23,672 nucleotides of DNA, taken from assembly GCA_900770875.1 (NCBI GenBank), contig CAAGLV010000138.1:1-23672 (forward strand), read 5' to 3'. A program made the translations under genes and the position numbers. This document shows positions 6,201 through 14,066 of this stretch, one piece after another (positions within the stretch are counted from its first letter, which is position 1; each line of letters begins with the position of its first letter). This DNA comes from Flavobacteriales bacterium. GTDB taxonomy: Bacteria > Bacteroidota > Bacteroidia > Flavobacteriales > Weeksellaceae. The notes under the pieces were generated by a model. The model had not been told where the DNA came from, made no database searches, and worked only from the letters and a program-made list of their open reading frames with translations.

Positions 6201-7355
6201 TTGGAAAACTTTAGAATGCAGGCGAAAACCTTTTATGGTTTCGAAGAGATATTAGCGCAAGAATTAAAGGCTTTAGGAGCGGCAGATGTAAAAATTGGTA
6301 ATCGTATTGTTGAATTCTACGGAGATTTAGGATTTATGTACAAAGCCAATTATAGTTTACGTACAGCATTACGCGTTCAGAAGCCAATTACTACATTTTC
6401 TGTAAAAACAGATGATCAATTATATTCTCGTTTAAAGAAATTTCATTGGGAAAATTATTTAAATGTAGATCAAACCTTTATGATCGATCCTACTGTACAT
6501 TCAGATTATTTTACGCATTCTCATTACGCAGCATTAAAAATGAAGGATGCCATTGTAGACCGTTTTAAAGAAAAAGAAGGACGCCGTCCAAGTATCGATA
6601 AAGATAATCCAGATGTTCGTTTCAATTTACATATTTCGGCAGATAAAGTAACTGTTTCGTTAGATTCGTCGGGCGATTCGTTACATAAACGCGGTTACCG
6701 TTCAGAAACTGGTCCAGCACCAATTAACGAAGTTTTAGCAGCTAGTTTATTATTATCTGCAGGTTGGGACGGTAAAGGAAATTACTTAGATCCAATGTGT
6801 GGATCGGGAACAATGTTGATAGAAGCAGCGATGATTGCCAATCAAATTCCGGCTCAAATTCATCGTAAGCATTTTGCATTCCAAAACTGGCCAGATTACG
6901 ACGAAGCTTTATTTACACAAATTCGAAACACACGATTAAATCGAATTAAAGAATTTGAATATAAAATTGTGGGATACGATATTTCGCCAATGATGGTTAA
7001 AATCGCAGAAGAAAATATTCGTTCGGCCGATTTAACTGATTTTATCGAGGTAAGAAATCAAGATTTTTTCGAATCTAAAAAAGAGATGTTCCCAGTATTA
7101 TTAGTTTTTAATCCGCCATATAACGAGCGTTTAGAAAACGATAATCAAGTATTTTATAAAAAGATTGGAGATACATTAAAAGCTAGTTATCCAAATACAT
7201 TAGCTTGGTTTGTAACATCGGATTTATCTGCAAAAAAATATGTTGGTTTACGACCTTCTCGTAAAGTAAAAGTATTTAACGGGAAATTAGAATGTGATTT
7301 CTTACAATACGAAATGTACGAAGGAACAAAAAAGTTTAAAAAACAAAACGATTAA
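6201..7355 (+). CDS. THUMP-domain class I SAM-dependent RNA methyltransferase (RlmL/YcbY N-half type)
   Basis: A cytoplasmic methyltransferase of about 384 residues, of the RlmL/Trm14 group, which makes N2-methylguanosine in 23S rRNA or tRNA. The N-terminal THUMP domain covers about residues 1-160 (YGFEEILAQELKALGA, and SLRTALRVQKPI near residue 55). The Rossmann methyltransferase part has the LDPMCGSGTMLIEAA motif I near residue 195 and the NPPYNERL motif IV near residue 305, typical for N-methylation of guanine. It lacks the second RlmK-like half of E. coli RlmL. Starts possible are TTG 6198, TTG 6201 and ATG 6216. I choose TTG 6201 because the ENF(R/K)M stretch before the ATG looks like part of the conserved start of relatives. 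First gene of a three-gene operon. Confidence 0.85.
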   Translation: MENFRMQAKTFYGFEEILAQELKALGAADVKIGNRIVEFYGDLGFMYKANYSLRTALRVQKPITTFSVKTDDQLYSRLKKFHWENYLNVDQTFMIDPTVHSDYFTHSHYAALKMKDAIVDRFKEKEGRRPSIDKDNPDVRFNLHISADKVTVSLDSSGDSLHKRGYRSETGPAPINEVLAASLLLSAGWDGKGNYLDPMCGSGTMLIEAAMIANQIPAQIHRKHFAFQNWPDYDEALFTQIRNTRLNRIKEFEYKIVGYDISPMMVKIAEENIRSADLTDFIEVRNQDFFESKKEMFPVLLVFNPPYNERLENDNQVFYKKIGDTLKASYPNTLAWFVTSDLSAKKYVGLRPSRKVKVFNGKLECDFLQYEMYEGTKKFKKQND

Positions 7356-7367
7356 AACGATATAAGT

Positions 7368-7805
7368 TTGAATACAAGAGAATTTATCGATCAAATAATA
7401 GAAAATCAAAAAGTTTACATCTTAACTTCGGATGAAGGATTTGCCGTAACTTTTTCGGAAGAATTTGAATACGAAGACGGATCTAATTTAGAAGTGATTT
7501 GTTTTTGGTCTTCTGAAGAAAAAGCAAATGCAGCACGCCAAAATCAATGGGCAAATCATACCATAGAAAGCTTAGATTTAAATGTATTTTTAGAAGAATG
7601 GCTTTTTGGAATGATTGAAGAAGTTGCTTTGGCTGGATTAGATTTTAACGCCGATCCAACTGGATTAGAAGTTTCGCCAATCGATTTGATTATAGAAATT
7701 GCACACATTTTAAATTTAACTAAAGCAAATTACAAACCTTTACACAGTAAAGGACCAAAAGATATTATGCAAGTTGCTTTAGAAATTAAAGAAAGTATTA
7801 ATTAA
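7368..7805 (+). CDS. DUF2750 domain-containing protein
   Basis: A 145-residue soluble protein. The pattern of an early VYILTSDEGFAV strand, then ICFWSSEEKANAARQNQW, an EEWLFGMIEE helix and LDFNADPTGLEVSPIDL matches my recollection of the DUF2750 family, whose function is unknown. No transmembrane segment or signal peptide is visible, so it should be cytoplasmic. The start is TTG: the in-frame stop of the upstream methyltransferase lies just four codons before it, and the first ATG is far inside the conserved domain. The gene sits 12 bases after the methyltransferase and 14 bases before the glycosyltransferase, so it is co-transcribed. Context gives no obvious functional link. Confidence 0.8.
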   Translation: MNTREFIDQIIENQKVYILTSDEGFAVTFSEEFEYEDGSNLEVICFWSSEEKANAARQNQWANHTIESLDLNVFLEEWLFGMIEEVALAGLDFNADPTGLEVSPIDLIIEIAHILNLTKANYKPLHSKGPKDIMQVALEIKESIN

Positions 7806-7819
7806 TATTTATATAGATT

Positions 7820-8860
7820 TTGAATCCTACAAACTTTAGGTTATCTATTGTTGTTGCGGTGTACGAACGCCAAGACGAATTAACAGAATTATTAGCAAGT
7901 TTAGCAAAACAAACCAACAAAAATTTCGAGTTGGTAATTGTAGACGATGGTTCTAAAAATAAATTAGATACAGTTTGTGCTAAATTTCAGGATCAATTAG
8001 ATATAAAATATTTTTATAAAACGAATTCGGGACCAGGAAAATCGCGTAATTACGGGATGGAAAAAGCATCGGGTGATTACTTTATTTTCTTGGATTCGGA
8101 TACGATAATTCCTTCAACCTATATTCAATCGGTTTACGACGAATTAAATTTTGATTTTGTAGATGCGTTTGGTGGACCAGATGACGCCGACGAATCGTTT
8201 AATGCTTATCAGAAAGCGATTACATTTTCGATGACGTCGTTTTTAACAACAGGTGGAATTAGAGGAGGGAAGAAGCAAGTTGGTAAATTTCAGCCACGAA
8301 GCTTCAATATGGGAATTTCGCGCAAAGCTTATGAAGTGACCGGAGGATTTGCTGCCATGCGAATTGGCGAAGATCCAGATTTATCGATGCGATTATGGGA
8401 AAATGGATTCGAAACTCGTTTGTTTCAGGATTCTAAAGTAATTCATAAACGACGTACTTCGTTAAAGAAATTTGCCAAACAAGTGTATCAGTTTGGCGTG
8501 GCACGTCCGATTTTAAATCAGCGTCATCCAAATTATGTGAAACCTACTTTTTGGTTTCCGAGCTTGTTTTTTTTAGGAACTTTATTTACAGTTTTTACGG
8601 CAATTATAGGTTTTGTTTTCACATCTTATCAATCCATTTTATATATACCAATGTATTGTTGGTTGTTGTATATGGTTATGATTTTTATTTCTGCAACCAT
8701 CCGATTTAAATCGGTAAAAGTTGGATTATTATCGATGCAAACAACATTGATTCAATTTTTTAATTATGGTTATGGCTTTTTAGAAAGTCAATACAAATTA
8801 AATATCTTAAGGCAAGATCCTAAAAAAGCATTTCCGACACATTTTCATGTAGAAGATTAA
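7820..8860 (+). CDS. GT2-family glycosyltransferase, membrane anchored
   Basis: A 346-residue family-2 glycosyltransferase that transfers sugar from a nucleotide donor at the cytoplasmic face of the inner membrane. The GT-A fold is visible: LSIVVAVYERQDELTELL at the start, the VDDGS motif (Asp42-Asp43), the FLDSDT DxD-type metal site (Asp92/Asp94), and an acidic EDPDLSMRLWENG motif (catalytic-base region) near residue 184. Two hydrophobic helices follow at about 246-268 and 273-295. The acceptor is unknown; cell-surface polysaccharide or lipid are typical. The start is TTG: a TAG lies two codons upstream in frame and no ATG precedes the conserved core. It is the last gene of the operon and is followed by a clear terminator. 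Confidence 0.9.
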   Translation: MNPTNFRLSIVVAVYERQDELTELLASLAKQTNKNFELVIVDDGSKNKLDTVCAKFQDQLDIKYFYKTNSGPGKSRNYGMEKASGDYFIFLDSDTIIPSTYIQSVYDELNFDFVDAFGGPDDADESFNAYQKAITFSMTSFLTTGGIRGGKKQVGKFQPRSFNMGISRKAYEVTGGFAAMRIGEDPDLSMRLWENGFETRLFQDSKVIHKRRTSLKKFAKQVYQFGVARPILNQRHPNYVKPTFWFPSLFFLGTLFTVFTAIIGFVFTSYQSILYIPMYCWLLYMVMIFISATIRFKSVKVGLLSMQTTLIQFFNYGYGFLESQYKLNILRQDPKKAFPTHFHVED

Positions 8861-8887
8861 ATTGATTTTATAAGAAATATATAGAAG

Positions 8888-8917
8888 AACCTCATCAGTT
8901 ATTGATGAGGTTTTTTT
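8888..8917 (+). terminator. Rho-independent terminator of the methyltransferase-DUF2750-GT2 operon
   Basis: A 10-bp stem (AACCTCATCA / TGATGAGGTT), a 5-base loop and a seven-T run, about 28 bases after the glycosyltransferase stop. Confidence 0.92.
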
Positions 8918-9018
8918 ATATATAAATATTAGATTTCTTTAAAGATAATCTATTTTACAAAATGAGATTAATTTCCATCAAACCTTACAATTTACTTCGA
9001 TTCTACGTATATTTTTCG

Positions 9019-9026
9019 TAAATTTG
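9019..9026 (+). promoter_or_regulatory. -7 promoter element TAAATTTG of rimO
   Basis: An exact TAnnTTTG match 18 bases before the rimO ATG, the same distance as at recG and the YeeZ-like gene. The upstream TTTG half is not evident. Confidence 0.55.
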
Positions 9027-9044
9027 CAAACTTAAATTTTAGCA

Positions 9045-10349
9045 ATGCGTACAAAATCGGTTGGAAAAAAGAAAATCAACGTTATTACATTAGGATGTTC
9101 TAAGAACGTTTACGATTCGGAGGTTTTAATGGGACAATTAAAAGCCAATGGAAAAGAAGTGGTTCACGAACAATCTGGTGATATTGTAGTAATTAATACT
9201 TGTGGATTTATTGATAATGCAAAAGAAGAAAGTATTGATACGATTTTAGATTATGTTCAACGTAAAGAAGAAGGTTTAGTTGAAAAAGTATTCGTTACAG
9301 GATGTTTATCAGAACGTTATAAACCAGATTTATTAGAGCAAATTCCGGATGTTGACCAATATTTTGGAACACGCGAATTACCATTGTTATTAAAAGCTTT
9401 AGGAGCTGATTATAAGCACGAATTAGTTGGTGAGCGTTTAACAACAACTCCACGCCATTATGCTTATTTAAAAATTGCAGAAGGTTGCGATCGTCCTTGT
9501 TCGTTTTGTGCAATTCCGTTAATGAGAGGAGGAAATGTTTCTCGTCCAATTGAAGATTTAGTTACAGAAGCTGAAAAATTAGCGAAAAACGGAACAAAAG
9601 AATTAATCTTAATCGCACAAGATTTAACATACTACGGTTTAGATTTATACAAAAAACGCGAATTAGCTCGTTTATTAAAAGAGTTAGTGAAAGTTGAAGG
9701 AATCGAGTGGATTCGTCTACATTATGCATTCCCAGCTGGTTTCCCAGAAGATGTATTAGATGTAATTCGCGAAGAACCTAAAGTTTGTAACTATTTAGAT
9801 ATTCCATTACAACATATTTCTACAAACATCTTAAAATCGATGCGTCGTGGAACAACAAAAGAAAAAACGAATGCTTTATTAGAAGCCTTCCGTTCTAAAG
9901 TTCCAGGGATGACGATTCGTACAACGTTAATCTGTGGATATCCAGGAGAAACGGAAGAAGATTTCCAAGAGATGAAAGCTTGGGTACAAGAGCAAAAATT
10001 TGATCGTTTAGGATGTTTTACCTATTCGCACGAAGAAAATACACACGCTTACAATTTAGTGGATGACGTACCAGAAGAAGTAAAACAACGTCGTGTAGAA
10101 GAAATTATGGAAATTCAATCTCAAATTTCTTACGATTTAAACCAAGAGAAAATCGGTCAAACATTTAAAGTGTTAATCGATCGTAAAGAAGGAGATAACT
10201 TCGTAGGTCGTTCGGAGCACGATTCGCCAGATGTAGATAACGAAATTTTAATTTCTGCAGTAGATACTTATTTACCTATCGGAAGTTTTGTAAATGTAGA
10301 AATTATCGAAGCTTACGAATTTGATTTAATCGGTAAAGTAATCGACTAA
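9045..10349 (+). CDS. rimO: Ribosomal protein uS12 methylthiotransferase RimO
   Basis: A radical-SAM enzyme that adds a methylthio group to an aspartate of ribosomal protein uS12, in the cytoplasm. The 434-residue product shows the full architecture: an N-terminal UPF0004 domain with the auxiliary cluster ligands Cys18 (LGCSKN), Cys53 (NTCGFI) and Cys87 (TGCLSERY), then the radical-SAM CxxxCxxC motif at Cys148, Cys152 and Cys155 (EGCDRPCSFCAIPLMRG), and a C-terminal TRAM domain from about residue 370. LGCSKNxxDSE and the RxYAYLKIAEGCDRPCSFC context distinguish RimO from its tRNA-modifying relative MiaB. The ATG at 9045 fits the promoter distance. It is monocistronic, ending in a strong terminator shared with the convergent gene. 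Confidence 0.96.
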   Translation: MRTKSVGKKKINVITLGCSKNVYDSEVLMGQLKANGKEVVHEQSGDIVVINTCGFIDNAKEESIDTILDYVQRKEEGLVEKVFVTGCLSERYKPDLLEQIPDVDQYFGTRELPLLLKALGADYKHELVGERLTTTPRHYAYLKIAEGCDRPCSFCAIPLMRGGNVSRPIEDLVTEAEKLAKNGTKELILIAQDLTYYGLDLYKKRELARLLKELVKVEGIEWIRLHYAFPAGFPEDVLDVIREEPKVCNYLDIPLQHISTNILKSMRRGTTKEKTNALLEAFRSKVPGMTIRTTLICGYPGETEEDFQEMKAWVQEQKFDRLGCFTYSHEENTHAYNLVDDVPEEVKQRRVEEIMEIQSQISYDLNQEKIGQTFKVLIDRKEGDNFVGRSEHDSPDVDNEILISAVDTYLPIGSFVNVEIIEAYEFDLIGKVID

Positions 10350-10370
10350 TTTGTATTTAATCATATAAAG

Positions 10371-10400
10371 AAAACCTTCGGGCATTGCCCGAAGGTTTTT
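10371..10400. terminator. Bidirectional terminator between rimO and the convergent gene
   Basis: A 13-14-bp perfect stem (AAAACCTTCGGGC and complement) with a very small loop. A T-run follows on plus; the minus strand reads TTTTCTTTATA. It lies 21 bases after the rimO stop and 5 bases beyond the end of the opposing gene. Confidence 0.9.
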
Positions 10401-10404
10401 TATT

Positions 10405-10842
10405 TTAATCAAATTCCATATTAATTAATAATTCGGTTTTTAAACGCGATTTGTAATTGCAATCCATACCGTTTAATAAACGATCTACAATTTCAAAAAG
10501 AAATTCTCTTTTAATGTAATTAATCTCAAAAAAATTGCGCACACCATTAAAATACATATCGTATTTAGGGAAATAGGTTTCTACTGCATAGATATCGTGG
10601 TCTAAAAGATCTTCAATATTTCCAAAAAAATAATCAAAAGATGTACATTTTGCTTCTTTCTCTACAATTATCTCGGTAGCCTTTGGTGCATAAGTAATTC
10701 GTAAATCTTCTATTTCTTCCTGAAAAAAGATGATCATAAAATAGCTTAAATCGGTTTCGTAAATATTTAAATTATAACGTAAACCTTTTTGGTAAAGCTG
10801 AAATTGGCGATTAAATTCTTGAATGCTAATTTCAAAACTCAT
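10405..10842 (-). CDS. Hypothetical cytoplasmic protein (145 aa)
   Basis: Not recognised. The 145-residue product is acidic and rich in aromatic residues (Phe and Tyr throughout, for example DLSYFMIIFFQEE and YFPKYDMYFNG). No signal peptide or membrane helix is visible, so a cytoplasmic alpha/beta protein is likely. There are no cysteine pairs or obvious catalytic motifs. It follows the exported YD-repeat-like gene on the same strand with a gap of 63 bases, so the two may share a transcript, although no functional link is evident. Codon use is like that of its neighbours. The start ATG is the first in the frame. Confidence 0.65.
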   Translation of the reverse strand: MSFEISIQEFNRQFQLYQKGLRYNLNIYETDLSYFMIIFFQEEIEDLRITYAPKATEIIVEKEAKCTSFDYFFGNIEDLLDHDIYAVETYFPKYDMYFNGVRNFFEINYIKREFLFEIVDRLLNGMDCNYKSRLKTELLINMEFD

Positions 10843-10905
10843 ATTATTATTAGTTTGATTGGTTAACTAAAAATAATCATTTTTTCGAATTAGCCAAAAA
10901 AATCT

Positions 10906-11709
10906 TTAATATCTTATTGTTCTTATGGCATTTGATATTGGTTCTTCGATTGTATTGGCATATTGTGTACGCTTCACCCAATTTTTGTTTTCGTCGTATT
11001 GATAAATAATGCGGTTATTGGTTTTCAGTTTACCATTGTTATCAAATAAATTTTCTTCGGTAATGTTACGATTTTCGTCGTATTTTCTTCTTTTCTTCGA
11101 AACTAAATTATTTTTTAAATCATAAATAGTTTCTTCTATAGCTAAGTTGTCTTTATCGTACTTGTACTGAATTATGTAACCATCTTTACCAAATTTAACT
11201 GTTGTTTTTACAATGTTATTATTTTGATATTCGTTTAAACGCTCAGTAATTTGGTTTGTTAAAATATTATTTTCGGTTTCGGATATTATCTGATTATTAT
11301 TTATTGCAAATGTTGTTTCTTTAATGATAATATTATTTTCGCTTAATATTTCTTTATAACCACCATCAAAATATTCGTAATCTTTAATAACAGTAAATGT
11401 TTCGTCCGGATTTACACTTTCTATTTTTACGAGTTGATTATTATTGTAGGTATAATTATCTGTAAAGGTTAAATCGCCCGATTCGTTATAAAATTCGCGC
11501 GTTGTAATATAGCCATTTTGGTTATAATATGTTTTAGTATAATATTCTTGTAAATAATCTTCTACAATATTGGTTTTAATAACAGCTTTTGTATTCGATT
11601 CTTCGATAGTTTTAGGATTGTTGTTTATTTTATTTTTTTGTAAATCGTTTGTTTGGGCGAATAATATTCCACCAAATAAAACAATTAGTAAATTATATTT
11701 TTTTAACAT
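10906..11709 (-). CDS. Exported protein with degenerate YD/RHS-like repeats
   Basis: The 267-residue product has a classical signal peptide (MLKKYNLLIVLFGGILFAQ, cleavage near residues 18-19). The rest is made of short beta-hairpin-like units of the form YYNxNGxxTxxxFYN, YxYNNNxLVK, KYDENRNITEENLFDNNGKL and YQYDENKNWVKR. These resemble YD/RHS repeats or MORN/YwqK-like Asn-Gly turns. There is no toxin domain, RHS core signature or C-terminal secretion (type IX) domain. It probably sits in the periplasm or on the cell surface. Asn content is very high (NNN runs). The function is unknown. No clear promoter element is seen upstream in the 246-base gap to the divergent deformylase gene. Confidence 0.72.
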   Translation of the reverse strand: MLKKYNLLIVLFGGILFAQTNDLQKNKINNNPKTIEESNTKAVIKTNIVEDYLQEYYTKTYYNQNGYITTREFYNESGDLTFTDNYTYNNNQLVKIESVNPDETFTVIKDYEYFDGGYKEILSENNIIIKETTFAINNNQIISETENNILTNQITERLNEYQNNNIVKTTVKFGKDGYIIQYKYDKDNLAIEETIYDLKNNLVSKKRRKYDENRNITEENLFDNNGKLKTNNRIIYQYDENKNWVKRTQYANTIEEPISNAIRTIRY

Positions 11710-11911
11710 CGTAATAAAGTGTTTTTTTGATTTTTAATCGATATAAAATTAACAAAAATGGCTTAATGAAGCGCTTTATTTAAAATTCTAAATATATTTG
11801 ATTATAGATAGAAAACTTAAAAATGGATATAAAATTGTTATGTTTATCAAATAAAATTTCAAGATAAAAGGACTTAAGTTTTCATCTTATTAGTTATTGT
11901 TTTATTTATTT

Positions 11912-11936
11912 TAGATAGTAAAAATTTAGCTATCTA
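11912..11936. repeat. Inverted repeat upstream of the exported deformylase
   Basis: Perfect 7-bp arms TAGATAG and CTATCTA around an 11-base A/T-rich spacer, ending 19 bases before the ATG at 11956. It could be an operator or an mRNA hairpin. No known motif is recognised, and AT-richness raises the chance of coincidence. Confidence 0.35.
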
Positions 11937-11955
11937 TCCTTTATTTATTAAAAAA

Positions 11956-12618
11956 ATGAAAAAATTAATTTATCTTCTATTATTTTCAAGTTCAATTTTT
12001 TGTACAGCTCAATCTAAAAATATGACTCAATTTTACGACGATTTAACTAAGGAAGAACAAGCGTTAATTAAGCAAAAATCTAAAATAACACCAATGCGCG
12101 TTTTGCTTACCACATCGGCTAACGATACACAAGTTTTGCGTGCAATGTCTAAAGATATTAATCCAAACGATCCATTAATTAAATTATTAGCCGACCGTAT
12201 GTATGCAACTGTGCAAGACGAAGCATCTAAAGGAGTTGGAATTGCGGCGCCACAAGTTGGGATTAATCGTAATGCAATTTGGGTACAACGTTTTGATAAG
12301 GCTGGCGAACCATTCGAGTTTTATATTAATCCTAAAATTACATGGCTTTCGTCGATTTTGCGCCATGGGAACGAAGGTTGTTTATCAATTCCGGACGAAC
12401 GCGGAAAAGTTTATCGCAGTTTGGCGCTTCAGTTAAATTATTTTGATTTAGAAGGCAACCAATACGAAGAAATTATAGAAGGATTTTCGGCCGTTATTTT
12501 TCAGCACGAATACGATCATTTAATTGGTGTTTTATTTACCGATCGTATAAAAGAACAACAAAATGCCGAGTTTAAAAACGCCAACGAAATTAACGAAGTT
12601 TATTATCAAATTAAATAA
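11956..12618 (+). CDS. Peptide deformylase homologue with an N-terminal signal peptide
   Basis: Peptide deformylase removes the formyl group from N-formyl-methionine using a metal (usually Fe2+). All three family motifs are intact: motif I GVGIAAPQ (93-100), motif II EGCLS (140-144, metal ligand Cys142) and motif III HEYDH (184-188, ligands His184 and His188, catalytic Glu185). Unlike the housekeeping enzyme, this 220-residue protein begins with a strong Sec signal peptide (MKKLIYLLLFSSSIFCTAQ) with cleavage plausible after CTA, so it should act in the periplasm or outside. A helical segment of about 40 residues precedes the fold. Translation from the internal Met23 would give a cytoplasmic form, but no start signal supports it. 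Substrate inference: formyl-peptides, such as released signal peptides. Confidence 0.88.
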   Translation: MKKLIYLLLFSSSIFCTAQSKNMTQFYDDLTKEEQALIKQKSKITPMRVLLTTSANDTQVLRAMSKDINPNDPLIKLLADRMYATVQDEASKGVGIAAPQVGINRNAIWVQRFDKAGEPFEFYINPKITWLSSILRHGNEGCLSIPDERGKVYRSLALQLNYFDLEGNQYEEIIEGFSAVIFQHEYDHLIGVLFTDRIKEQQNAEFKNANEINEVYYQIK

Positions 12619-12676
12619 GCTATAGATGTATAGGATTTGCTACAATTTAATTAGCTTTATTTTAAAATAGTTAGCA

Positions 12677-13465
12677 TTGTTAGCACATTCGATATATCAA
12701 CATCCCGAAAATAAAACTTGGGTAACTTTTGTACACGGAGCAGGCGGAAGTTCTACGATTTGGTTTAAGCAAATACGCGAATTTAAGAAGCATTTTAATG
12801 TTTTAATTTTAGATTTACGCGGGCACGGTCGATCAAAAAATCATTTAAAATCGTTGTTCGAAAAACGGTATACGTTTCAATCGATTGCACAAGATATTTT
12901 AGAAGTTTTAGATTATTTAAAGATCAAACAATCTCATTTTGTTGGCATTTCTTTAGGTACGATTATTATTAGACAAATTGCCGAAGAATTTCCGGATCGA
13001 ATAGCTTCGATGGTGATGGGCGGAGCTGTCATGAAAATGAATTTTAAAGGTCGTTTTTTAATGCAATTAGGTAATCTTTTTAAATATATGATGCCTTATT
13101 TATTGCTTTACAAAATTTTTGCTTTTGCTATAATGCCTAAAAAAACACATAAAGCATCTCGAAATCTTTTTATTAACGAAGCGAAGAAGTTATATCAAAC
13201 CGAATTTTTACGATGGTTTAAATTAACAACAGATATTAATCCGTTGCTACGGTTATTTAGACAAGTAGAAATTAAAATACCAACTTATTATATTATGGGC
13301 GAAGATGATTATATGTTTTTACCCACGATAAAAAAAGTGGTTAAAGCGCATTTTCAGTCAGCTCAGCTTTATGTGGTAAAAAATTGTGGACATGTTGTAA
13401 ATGTAGATCAAGCTAAAATTTTTAACGAAAAAGTAATCGAATTTATAAAAAATCATTCTTCGTAA
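12677..13465 (+). CDS. Alpha/beta hydrolase
   Basis: A 262-residue alpha/beta-hydrolase-fold enzyme. The oxyanion-hole motif HGAGG lies at 20-24, the nucleophile elbow GISLG places Ser92 as nucleophile, GEDDYMFLP supplies the acid (Asp210 or Asp211), and the CGHVVNVDQ motif supplies His239. The DLRGHGRS segment (46-53) is usual for the fold. A basic, hydrophobic cap follows the nucleophile at about 125-185. No signal peptide is seen, so it should be cytoplasmic, perhaps membrane-associated through the cap. The substrate (ester, lipid or other) cannot be predicted. The start is TTG: an in-frame TAG lies two codons before it and no ATG precedes the fold. It lies 58 bases after the exported deformylase gene on the same strand. 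Confidence 0.88.
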   Translation: MLAHSIYQHPENKTWVTFVHGAGGSSTIWFKQIREFKKHFNVLILDLRGHGRSKNHLKSLFEKRYTFQSIAQDILEVLDYLKIKQSHFVGISLGTIIIRQIAEEFPDRIASMVMGGAVMKMNFKGRFLMQLGNLFKYMMPYLLLYKIFAFAIMPKKTHKASRNLFINEAKKLYQTEFLRWFKLTTDINPLLRLFRQVEIKIPTYYIMGEDDYMFLPTIKKVVKAHFQSAQLYVVKNCGHVVNVDQAKIFNEKVIEFIKNHSS

Positions 13466-13572
13466 TCGTTAATCTAAATAGTTATTGTGTTAATTTTTAA
13501 TAAAATAGTAGTTTATATGCAATAATTAATGATTTATCTCATTATATAATAATAAGCATTAATTTTTTGCGC

Positions 13573-14013
13573 ATGATAAAAGTACTATTTGTATTTATTG
13601 TAATGGTTTTTACAATGAATACTGTTAAAGCTCAGCATATTTTAAGAAACGATACATTATTTCTTAAGAAAGGTGGTTTTTTAACAAAAAATCAAACGAT
13701 TAAATTAGGTAAAGGAGCAAAAGAAAACGGTAATTTTAAAAATATCGAAGTAAATATCACTAATTATTTACGAAAAAGTACATCGTCTAATCAATTAGAT
13801 TTTTATGCTTTAACTTGCGATTATAATTATTTTGATGTTAGAATTATTAGAATTATAGATAGAGGAGATCGTTTTATAGGTAAAAAATATTTTGTGATTA
13901 TTGCTGTTGAAGGCGAAATTAAAAGATATCAAATTGATTTAGATAAAGCGATAGAAGATGGCGAAGTTTTAATTGATCATTTAAAATCAAAATCGTCTTT
14001 TGCATTGAGATAG
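13573..14013 (+). CDS. Hypothetical exported protein (146 aa)
   Basis: The ATG chosen at 13573 gives a clean signal peptide, MIKVLFVFIVMVFTMNTVKA, with cleavage before QH. The mature part of about 126 residues is basic and predicted rich in beta strands (FDVRIIRIIDRGDRF, KKYFVIIAVEGEIKRYQIDL). No cysteine pair or recognised domain is present. A TTG two codons upstream is also in frame but would only add Met-Arg. The sequence before the ATG reads TTTTTTGCGC, close to the TAnnTTTG element with a few extra T, so the mRNA leader may be very short. The gene ends 8 bases before a perfect bidirectional terminator. The function is unknown. Confidence 0.65.
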   Translation: MIKVLFVFIVMVFTMNTVKAQHILRNDTLFLKKGGFLTKNQTIKLGKGAKENGNFKNIEVNITNYLRKSTSSNQLDFYALTCDYNYFDVRIIRIIDRGDRFIGKKYFVIIAVEGEIKRYQIDLDKAIEDGEVLIDHLKSKSSFALR

Positions 14014-14020
14014 TTAATTA

Positions 14021-14058
14021 TAAAAAGAGCAATATCATATATGATATTGCTCTTTTTA
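14021..14058. terminator. Bidirectional Rho-independent terminator
   Basis: A perfect palindrome with arms AAAAAGAGCAATATCAT and its complement (17-19 bp) and essentially no loop, flanked by A-run and T-run. It serves the exported-protein gene (+) and the convergent 116-residue gene (-). Confidence 0.9.
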
Positions 14059-14066
14059 TATATTTT

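Noticed and set aside
7363..7370. Exact TAnnTTTG match (TAAGTTTG) before the DUF2750 gene
   Set aside because: It overlaps the start codon itself and lies 8 bases after the upstream gene's stop, so it cannot serve as that gene's promoter.
12203..12436. Overlapping plus-strand frame of 77 codons inside the deformylase gene
   Set aside because: The deformylase frame carries all catalytic motifs; the alternative product is unlike any protein.
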